From Anomaloglossus baeobatrachus (Eukaryota > Chordata > Amphibia > Anura > Aromobatidae): 64,000 nucleotides of DNA. The notes beneath the pieces are model-generated. The model was not told the DNA's origin and did no database searches. It saw nothing but the letters and a program-made list of their open reading frames with translations. The position numbers and the translations under genes were made by a program. The stretch is from assembly GCF_048569485.1 (NCBI RefSeq), contig NC_134360.1, positions 204,845,692 to 204,909,691 on the forward strand. Reading direction: 5' to 3'. Positions 1 to 9,400 of the stretch are shown here, piece after piece; position 1 is the first letter of the stretch, and each line of letters opens with the position of its first letter.

Positions 1-177
1 GTACTTCTTTAGCCCAATACTAGTCCATTTTTTGTGTTTGGTTCAAAGGTGATGGGAACTGCTACTTCCGGGCCATCTATATAGACTACTGGGCTACTTT
101 CATCAAAATGTGAACAAATATGTGAACACCTCTGGCATCTCTTGTGATAGAGTCTGGGCAACTGATGCAGAGATCAT

Positions 178-1199
178 TGTGACGACATGGACTCTCATGG
201 GTTAAAGTTTCTTAAAATTCAGCCAGACAGGATGATAGATTGCTTATAGACGGGGGATAAGTCCCTCATTGTTTTTACAAGACTCTTGTGGACTCATGTA
301 ATTGTGTTGGCCACTGAAAGCCAGACGTATCGTTTCTCCAGACTTTTCCAGTAATCATTGTATTGTAGTTGTGTATTGCTAATGTGATTACCTTAGTAGC
401 CATTGTCTAGTCGGTGACTCCCAGACTACATGTATACCCTCAGTCTTTCTATAAACATCATTTAAATGAACATTTTCCATGCAGCTTGAGATTTATCCAA
501 TGGGAGAGGCGATCTTGTCCAACCAATCGATGAGGATGCAGTGTATCCAAGTGAAAGGCTGTGGCTATAAAAGGGATTTCTTTAAGCCACCAGGTGGTTG
601 ATGGATGCTAATGGATCCAGTCTAAGCTCTTTGGAGCTGACTAGAGGATCAGGATATCTTATGGCTTCAATCTAGGGACTCCGGTTCCGGTTGGAGACCA
701 TATCCACAGTCTAGGGATTTCGACCCCGGCTGCCAGGATTGTATCATCATACCAGAACTACCTAAGGAGGATACTCAGGTTGGGACAGTTCAGTCACCTG
801 TTACAGACTTTGCAGACCTCAGCCAGCTTCCTAAATCTGGCGTTATTCCAGTCACGGTGGGTGCCCGCCGAAAGCGGGGTGCTGCTGGATTGGAGTAAGT
901 AGCCCTGGAACCTGTGAGGCATGGACATTCTAAATCCCTGGTGAGCCAGCGGAAGGGTGAGACTCTGTTGCCTGTTACATTTGTGTGTTTTGCTGGTTAT
1001 GTGTTATGTGCCATTAATTGTTTGGGGATCCAATAAAGTCTAATTATTGTGATTCCCTCACCCTGTGTTGTCTGAGTAGTGTTACGCCCACGGTTAAGGA
1101 GGCCGGCGTTCAGTTGGGATGAGCCCTGAGCCACGCTGTCTTTCTAAAGGCGGCGGGTTTTAGTGGACGAGAGCACCCACTGAGCCCTGTGTCTCCACA
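178..1199 (+). mobile_element. Solo LTR, same family as LTR element B
   Basis: This stretch begins TGTGACGAC and ends TCTCCACA, and it aligns along its length with the 3' LTR of the element at 22812-29887. Shared blocks include the segment around ATTTAAATGAACATT, the TATAAAAG promoter-like motif near 566, and GGGGATCCAATAAAG near 1024, which contains a poly(A) signal. It is flanked by a perfect 5-bp target duplication, ATCAT, at 173-177 and 1200-1204, and no internal region follows. It is therefore a solo LTR left by recombination between the two LTRs of a former full element. Age is moderate: it differs from the other copies at many sites. Confidence 0.9.
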
Positions 1200-1204
1200 A
1201 TCAT

Positions 1205-1854
1205 GACCACAGCGAATCTGTTGAGCTGCAACATCGTCATCCACACAAAAATTGTTGACAACATGGATTGGTTGACCTATCCTACAAGCCTAAATCTGCC
1301 AACAAAAGCAGAACATGCACTTTATCTTCCAAATAAGCATGATCACTTAATGTTATTCTCAGTGTCTACCTTCGACCATTTCTATTGTAGTGTCCTGTCA
1401 CCAGCCATGTGTACGATTATCGGCCAAAAGCGCTCTATGGAGCCAATAATCGCCCCTTGAAAAGGGACCTTTATAAGATGAAGTTTCAGAATATTATGAC
1501 TTTTATTATATTATAAACAGTCAAGTTTCTTTGGTCTAAGTAATAAATGTAAAGAGTTTTATGATTTAATGATTTATGTCCCTTAGCTTTCTCACTTTCC
1601 AGACAAAGCTGAACACACAATAAAATGTTGAAAAATTAAGTAATTCTTGAATATATCACTCTATGGTACTCATAAATGTGAAATCAGCTGTATGTCATAG
1701 CATATATAGGTCATAGCATGTTTATATAGATACAGTAGCACCTAATATATATATGTTGTGTGTATGTGCATCCATATATACTTTAGCACTAAAGAAAAAT
1801 CTGACCTACAGCAGCAAAAACACACCAATATTCTGGCCTGGAAATGCATAGCCT
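1205..1854. other. Non-coding flank, nothing recognised
   Basis: AT-rich sequence between the solo LTR and the tandem repeat at 1855. The 85-aa open frame at 1203-1460 has no recognisable domain and starts inside the LTR target duplication. I see no gene, RNA gene or clear repeat here. Confidence 0.5.
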
Positions 1855-2050
1855 AGCCTAGGCTACTTACACCCCGTGGGGTATATTCTGCCCTGGAGAA
1901 GTATAATCTGGCCTAGGCCAATTTTATACTCTGGGCTACAGTTTAGCCTATGCCATAATATACCCTGGGTATAATCTGGCCTAGGCCACTCTAACTCCGG
2001 GTATAGTCTGGGCAGGGGGTTAACCTGGCCTGTTACACCGGACTGTTCAT
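1855..2050. repeat. Degenerate tandem repeat, about 50-bp period
   Basis: The block TATAATCTGGCCTAGGCCA and close variants recur at roughly 1855, 1910, 1970 and 2010, separated by related words such as CCCTGGGTATA and CTCTGGGCTACA. GGCCTAGGCC is itself a short palindrome. It looks like an old, diverged minisatellite of four units. Confidence 0.6.
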
Positions 2051-2975
2051 TCATTCATAGTCGGAGCATCCAGAACTTTGTAATATTTATATCAGATTCA
2101 CTATATAACATGTTGTTGTTTTGTGCCTGTAAAGCCGTGTTCACACATTGCATAAATACTGTGTGTGTGGGGGGGAGTTCTACCGCTGTCCGCACCAAAT
2201 TATACAATCACAATATTTTCTGATTATTACATTTTTTTGTGCTTTTTTAATGCCTTTTCTCAATTATTTCATGCCTTTTTGGTGCAGATGTGAATCTGCT
2301 TGTTTGTGTTTTTATATTACAGAAACGGTTGGGTTCTGCACTTAAAGGGGTGGTTCACCCATTTTTTTTATTTTCTGTCGAAGTTCTACTTACAATTCTA
2401 GGTATTTTCTCCATTGGCTTCTGTTTCCAGTTCTGGCACTGAGCGGCGCTATGCTGCACGCTCAGTGCCTGTCACATGACCCCCTGGAGCTGTGGCCGCC
2501 GGCATCCTCTGACGTCCCGGCATTTCCGGGCTCTCAAACAAGAAGGGTACGTCACAGGATGCCGGCGCCACTCAGATTGAGTGACAGGGCTGTGGGCGGT
2601 GACTACCGCACGTCACAGCTAAGCATCGAGGGGAGGATCCGGAGGACGTCTGTGTGGAGCCGGCGTCCTGCAGATGGTGTGAGGCACGGGGCGCCAGTGT
2701 GCAGTGCAGGGGGGGGGTCTTCAGCTGAATCCCCCCCTGCACGTAAACATGTGATCACACTGTCCACCCGCCCGCTCTGCTGCGATGTCAGGAGAGCGGC
2801 CGGTGTCGGGCAGTGTGATCGTGTGCTCCTCCCAGCAGCAAGACACTGACAGGCATGTCACCGCTGTGCTCTGCCATCTGTCCTGCTGCATGGGACCAAC
2901 TGTCTGCACTCTGTCACCTGCACCACAAGTCACAGAGTGGAGCAGAGTGGAGACAGTTGGTGACAGAGCAGCTCT

Positions 2976-3615
2976 GCCCCCCCTCTTCTTTCCCCACTCT
3001 CTTCTCCCCCCCTCTCTCTCTTCTCCCCCCCTCCCTCTCTCTTCCCCCCCTCTCTCTCCCCCCCTCTCTCCCCCCTCTCTCTCCCCCCTCCCTCTCTCCC
3101 CCCCTCTCTCCCCCCCTCCCCTCTCTCTCCCCCCCTCCCTCTCTTCTCCCCCCCTCTCTCTTCTCCCCCCTCTCTCTCTTCTCCCCCCCTCTCTCTCTTC
3201 TCCCCCCCTCGCTCTCTTCTCCCCCCCGCTCGCTCTCTTCTCCCCCCCGCTCGCTCTCTTCTCCCCCCCTCTCTCTCTTCTCCCCCTCTCTCTTCTCCCC
3301 CTCTCTCTTGTCTCCCCCCTCTCTCTCTTCTCCCCCCGCTTTCTTCTCCCCCCCGCTCTCTTCTCCCCCCCTCGCTCTCTTCTCCCCCCGCTCTCTTTTC
3401 CCCCCCGCTCTCTCTTCTCCCCCCCTCTCTCTCTTCTCCCCCCCCTCTCTCTCTTCTCCCCCCCTCTCTCTCTTCTCCCCCCCCGCTCGCTCTCTTCTCC
3501 CCCCCCGCTCGCTCTCTTCTCCCCCCGCTCGCTCTCTCCCCCCCCCCGCTCGCTCTCTTCTCCCCCCCGCTCGCTCTCTTCTCCCCCCCGCTCGCTCTCT
3601 TTTCCTCGCTCTCTC
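2976..3615 (+). repeat. 640-bp polypyrimidine tract (CTCTCT/CCCCCC)
   Basis: Nearly unbroken C and T on the plus strand, built from variants of CTCTCTTCTCCCCCC with occasional CGCTCGCTC. Purines are rare and almost all are G inside CGCT words. Long open frames run through it on both strands, but they only reflect the repeat (Ser-Pro-Leu on one strand, Glu-Arg-Gly on the other). Tracts like this can form triplex (H-DNA) structures and are hard to assemble, so the length is provisional. Confidence 0.9.
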
Positions 3616-3664
3616 CTGGCATGGTCAGTACAGAAATCTCTCCATCGTGGAGGGGTGAGAGGGA

Positions 3665-4240
3665 GTAATAAACATGGAGTCCCTACTGTGTCTGTGTATT
3701 TCTAAAAGTATTTTTCTCTGTGTGATGTCTTTTTTTTTTTTTAAACCCTTTGTTGGAGATTCTTAATGGCCAGGTTAAACTTGGCCTGACATTAAGAATC
3801 TCGGGCTTTATACCAGCTGGTAAAACATAGCTGGTATTAACCCCTTATTACCCAGCGTGCCACCTGCCACCAGGGCCACTGGAAGAGTTGGATACAGCGC
3901 CTGAAGATGGCGCTTCTATGAAAGCGCCATTTTCTGGGGCAGCTGTGGACTGCAATTCGCAGTGGGGGGCCCAGAAAGTTTGGGCACCCTGCACTGTGGA
4001 TTCCAATCCCCAGCTGCCTAGTTGTACCTGGCTGGACTCAAAAATTTGGTGAAGCCCACATCATTTTTTTTTTTTTAATTATTTCATGAAATTCATGAAA
4101 AAAAAGGGCTTCTCTATATTTTTGGTTCCCAGCCGGGTACAACTAGGCAGCTGGGGGTTGGGGGCAGCCCGTAGCTGCCTGCTGTACCTGGCTAGCATAC
4201 AAAAATATGGCGAAGCCCATGTCATTTTCTTAAAAACGTT
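3665..4240 (+). repeat. Left inverted arm of the foldback repeat
   Basis: Matches 13265-13860 in reverse complement. Shared landmarks in order are ATAAANATGGAGTC, the TTTTTCT(C)TGTGTG stretch, GAAGAGTTGGATACAGCGCC, GATGGCGCTTCTATGAAAG, TGGATTCCAATCCCCAGC, the CATGAAATTCATGAA palindrome and ATATGGCGAAGCCCATG. By eye the arms look roughly 85-90% alike with small indels. Confidence 0.85.
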
Positions 4241-4559
4241 TTCAGGGAAAAACCTGTATAAAAAGAAAATGCTTCCCTGCATTTCTATTGCCAGTGAAAG
4301 TAACACCAAGTAGCGGTGGTTAGCAGCCAGTAGCTGCTTTGGTTACCCTTAGCAATAGAAAATGCAGCGGGAGCCCACAAACAATGTGATTTTTTTGTTT
4401 TTTCATTTTTAATGATTTTTTTTAAAAAAAAAATCGGCATGGGCTTCGCCCATCGAGCACCAGAGCATTTTACTGCTCAATTCATCCCAAGTAATCAGAT
4501 GACTCCATTACTTGTTCTGTGTCCCCCTGCATCCATCGCAGCGTGTACAGGCTGTGAGG

Positions 4560-5110
4560 TCACCGGAGTGGAGACAGTGACATGCTCTGCTCTGACACAT
4601 AGTGTGCTGCATGTCACTATCTTTCTCCACTCTGGCACTTGTTGTGCAGGTGACCGGATGCTACATGTCACTAACTGTCTCCACTATGGGACTTGTTGTG
4701 CAGGTGAGAGTGTATACAGTTGGTACTATGCAGCAGAAGTCACAGAGTGGGGCAGTTAGTGACATGTATCATCCGGTCACCTGCACAACAAGTCCCAGAG
4801 TGGAGACAGTGACATGCTCTGCTCTGACACATAGTGTGCTGCATGTCACTATCTTTCACCACTCTGGGACTTGTTGTGCAGGTGACCGGATGATACATGT
4901 CACTAACTGCCCCACTCTGAGACTTGTTCAGGTGAGAGTGTATACAGTTGGAACAATGCAGCAGAAGTCACAGAGTGGAGCAAGTTAGTGACATGTATCA
5001 TCCGGTCACCTGCACAACAAGTCCCAGAGTGGATACAGTGACATGCAGCACACTATGTGTCAGAGCAGAGCATGTCACCAACTTGCTCTGCTCTGTCACC
5101 TGCGGTGCTG
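4560..5110. repeat. Cluster of direct and inverted modules, 233-bp period
   Basis: The words GTGACATGCTCTGCTCTGAC, CTTGTTGTGCAGGTGACC and GTCACAGAGTGG recur here in both orientations. The block starting GAGACAGTGACATGC at about 4570 repeats at about 4803, giving a 233-bp direct period. Each unit contains its own inverted copies, for example CTGCACAACAAGTCCCAGAG against CTCTGGGACTTGTTGTGCAG. A diverged copy of the module lies at 2880-2960. It overlaps open frames that carry no recognisable domain. Confidence 0.75.
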
Positions 5111-5188
5111 CATGTCACGTTTTTGCCGCGATTTGGTGCCTTTTTTGCTGCGTTTTTGCTCACTGCGTTTTTAATCAGTGCACAATGC

Positions 5189-6471
5189 TGTCACGAACCA
5201 CCGGGGGGGTCACTCAGAAATCCCCCGCGCTGGCTACCAGTACGTCACAATCGGGGTGTAACAAGTGGGGGGTCACCCCTCCTTTATACCTCCCGACCGA
5301 CAGACAGAGCACGTGATGCGCTCTCTAGCGCCCCTCTTATAGTCAGGCCAATTATGGAATTGCCCGACGATAAGCAAGGAGGCCGCTATACTACTTATGC
5401 CGATTATTGAAGGGTTCCCGGTGAGAGTAGGGTATATATTCCCCCGACCTCCGCGGGCGGAATATATAAAACCTCCCCGAATCTCACTGGCCTCCCCACA
5501 ATAATCCTTGGCACAAACTCGCTGCCACCAACCGCTTCACGGTAACTATTAGCCGAACACACGGACGTGGGGTTCAAGATCGAGATAACAGAACAGCCCA
5601 AGATTAATTATATAATTTAATCAGCCTAAAGCACACTAGAAACTACAATATATACAATAGGGAATCTACAGAATATACATATGTCAGAGTACAGTTACAG
5701 ATAAAGCATGGTTTACAAACAGGCATACACAGTCCCAGCAGTTACCTTGTGCGTCTGGCCACAGGGGGGCGCTGTAGACCAGGTTTCTAGGATCCTTCCC
5801 ACAGATGTTTCCTACACGTGACCCCCAGCGAAAGAACACTGGAAAAATGGCCGAAGTAGGGTTATCAACCTGGGCAAATCCAGGTCCCCTCCTACCTTCG
5901 TGACCTCAGAGGGAGCACTGCTCCACCCCTGGCTGGAGTTATGGACAAAATCCACAACATGGAATATGGCCATAACTTGGCCTGGGAGCGTCGTAGGCGG
6001 ACGCCAATGCTCTCATTGTGACAGTTATGAATTTAGCTACAGAATGAGAGGTTTCATGACTTGTCTACTAGTTCCACATTGGCTGATATCACGCCTGGGG
6101 TATTTCCCAAGCTCCCGCTCCCATAAAAAAGGTGTGCCAGCATCGTCCGCATGCGAAAACACCATTTTTATGGTTGCCGTATTTATCGGAAATATGGCTT
6201 GCGAGATATGAACCATTTTTTACTGGAGTCGTTCTGTCTGGCTAGTTCCAGAGCCTTATAATGAGATACAACTCTTGTTACAGGGTGACGGCAGGGAGTC
6301 ATCCTGTGTCCTTTGTTCCCACATCACCTAATTTCCATATCACAGGAGATGGCCATGGGATGGGTTGCTAAACAAGTTGTGTGAAGGAAAGGGGGGGTGA
6401 CACCAGGAGAGGGCTTCCTGACATAACTTGAATATCATGATTTATCGTCATATCTCCGGATTTACCTCACA
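5189..6471 (-). repeat. 3' LTR of element A
   Basis: Its 1283 bp align with 11781-13063 without gaps, and I found one mismatch (near 5410 against 12008). On the plus strand it reads from TGTCACGAACC to TTTACCTCACA. The left target duplication AATGC adjoins it. Open frames inside it (5404-5601, 5900-6211) are duplicated exactly in the other LTR and carry no known domain. Confidence 0.95.
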
Positions 6472-9400
6472 CCTCCCCCCTTTTGAGGGCGCTAGGGGGC
6501 AGCACACTCCGGTGTTCCCCCGTGCGCCCGTCCGCGACCTCTCCTTGTCGGGACAGCCCGTCTGCGTTACCGTGGTCACGGCCCCTTTTGTGGCGAATGG
6601 TGAAGTTGTATTGCTGGAGCGCAAGGCTCCATCGCAACAGTCGCCCATTCGTCCCAGAGACGGTGTGCAACCAGCTGAGGGGGTTGTGGTCCGTCTCCAC
6701 GATGAAGTGGCGCCCGTATAGATAGGGTTGCAGACGCTGCAGGGCCCACACTATGGCCAGGCACTCCTTCTCCATTGTGGAATAGGCCACTTCCCTCGGT
6801 AACAGCTTCCTGCTCAGGTACAAGACTGGGTGCTCTTGGCTCGCAGAGTCCACCTGGCTGAGCACCGCACCGAGGCCGAAGTCACTGGCGTCGGTCTGTA
6901 CTACAAACGGCCGCGTGAAGTCGGCTGCCTGTAGCACGGGCGGGCTGGACAGGGCGTCCTTTAGGGCCCGGAAGGCTGTCTCGCAGTCCATTGTCCAATC
7001 GACTGCAGAGGGCAGCTTCTTCTTGGTGAGGTCCGTCAGGGGCTTTGCCAGGCTACTATAGCATGGAACAAACCTCCTATAGTACCCAGCGGTCCCCAAG
7101 AAGGACATCACCTGCTTCTTGGTCCTGGGGGTGGGCCAGGATGCGATGGCCTCCACTTTCTCAGGCTCGGGCTTCAGTGTTCCCCCGCCTACCCGGTGAC
7201 CGAGGTACTGGACCTCGCTCATGGCCAGCTGACACTTGCCCGGCTTGATGGTCAAACCTGCCCGGTGGACCCGCCTGAGCACCTGTGCTAGATGCTCTAG
7301 GTGATCTTCCCAGGTGGGACTGAAGACGGCAATGTCATCCAGGTACGCGGCCGCGTACCCTTCAAGTCCCTTGAGCAGGGTGTTGACCATCCGCTGGAAA
7401 GTGGCAGGGGCATTCCTCATCCCGAATGGCATCACCGTGGACTCGTACAGTCCAAATGGGGTAATAAAGGCAGAGCGTTCCCTGGCCTTGCGAGTCAGGG
7501 GGATCCGCCAATATCCCCGGCTCAGATCCATGATGGTCAGGTACTGAGCCCCGGCCAACTGATCGAGCAGGTCATCGATGCGTGGCATTGGGTACGCATC
7601 GGCGACCGTGACCGCATTGAGCCCCCTGTAGTCCACGCAGAACCGCGTGGTTCGGTCCTTCTTAGGGACGAGGACTACAGGCGAGGCCCAAGCGCTGTTG
7701 GATGCCTGGATCACCCCCAGCTTCAGCATCTCGTCAATCTCCTGGCGCATGTGTTGCTGCACCTCCAGGGAGACCCGATATGCTGAACGCCGGATCGGGG
7801 GATGATCCCCAGTGTCCACGTGATGGACAGCCAAGTCAGTCCTTCCGGGCTGGTTGGTAAACAACCCCCGGAAGGGGAGGACGGTGGCCCACAGCTGGGA
7901 CCGTTGGTCCTCCAAGAGCTGGTGGCCAACCTCCACATCCTCAATGGATCCGCCTGCCCTAACCTGGGCTAGCATATCCAAGAGGGTTTCCGCTTCTCCC
8001 TCCTCGGGCAGGTTGCACACGGGGAGCGCACATGCCTCCCGCTCATGATGTGCCTTCATCATGTTCACATGGACGGGCTTCCGCCTTCCACGGGCAGGGT
8101 CCAGGGTGACCAGGTACGTCACAGGGTTGAGCTGCTGGTACACGAGGTATGGGCCTTCCCAGGCTGCCTGAAGCTTGTCCTGTGGTACGGGGACCAGTAC
8201 CCACACCTTTTGACCCACTTGGTAGGTCCTCTCACAAGCGTTCTGGTCGTACCAACGCTTCTGATCGGCCTGGGCTTGAGCCATATTGTCGTGTACCAGT
8301 TGCGTCAAGGCCTGCATTTTGTCCCGGAAGCGCATGACATACTCGATAACCGACACTCCAGGGGTGGCCAAATCCCCTTCCCAAGCCTCTTTCACCAGAG
8401 CCAGGGGGCCCCGCACACGTCGCCCGTACAGGAGCTCAAACGGTGAGAATCCTGTTGAGGCCTGTGGAACCTCCCGGTAAGCAAATAACAGGTGTGGGAG
8501 ATACCGCTCCCAGTCACGCCCATGGGAGTCGACCAACATCTTAAGCATCTGCTTTAAGGTGCCATTGAACCGCTCGCACAGGCCATTAGTTTGTGGATGG
8601 TACGGGCTGGCCACCAGATGTCGCACCTGGACTTGCTTACAGAGGGCCTCCATCAGCTGGGACATGAATTGGGTCCCCCGGTCAGTGAGCATTTCCTGGG
8701 GAAAACCCACTCGGGAGAAAATCTCCAGCAATGCGGTGGCCACCTTGTCAGCCCGAATGGACGACAAGGCCACTGCTTCTGGGTACCGGGTGGCATAGTC
8801 CACTACCGTCAGTATGAAGCGTTTCCCGGAGCTGCTGGGGATGGCCAGCGGGCCGACCAGATCCACAGCCACCCTCCTGAAAGGCTCATCGATGATTGGC
8901 AGAGATACTAGTGGGGCTTTGGGGTGTGGCCCCGCCTTCCCCACTCTCTGACAGGTTTCACACGAACGGCAGTAGGCAGCCACATCGGCCCCCATTTTTG
9001 GCCAGTAGAAATGCTGGTTTAACCTGGCCTTGGTCTTAGCGATCCCTAGGTGTCCGGCCATCGGAATCTCATGTGCGATCCGCAACAACTCCGTCCGGAA
9101 CGGATAGGGTACCACCAACTGTCGGTCCCTGGGCCACGCCTCCGGTGAACCCTGCTGGACCGTGGCCCGGTACAGCCGTCCTTGGTCCCAGACCACTCGC
9201 TCCGGGTCCGAGTCCGAGGGAGGCTGTGCCGCCTGCTCCTTAAGAGCTTTCAGGCTGTCGTCAGCTTCTAACGCTGCCTGAAACCCCTGACTAGATGTGG
9301 CCAGAATCGACGAGACTGTCACATCTTCGGTCAGTACCCCGGGACCTGTGTCCTGGCCTCCACCTGACTCGGCTGCCACTTGGTCAGAAGGGGAAGAGCT

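Noticed and set aside
2785-3705. Long overlapping open frames (306, 267 and 230 aa) on both strands
   Set aside because: They are translations of the CTCTCT/CCCCCC tract in three frames. The low-complexity peptides have no domain, and the frames exist only because the tract contains no stop codons.
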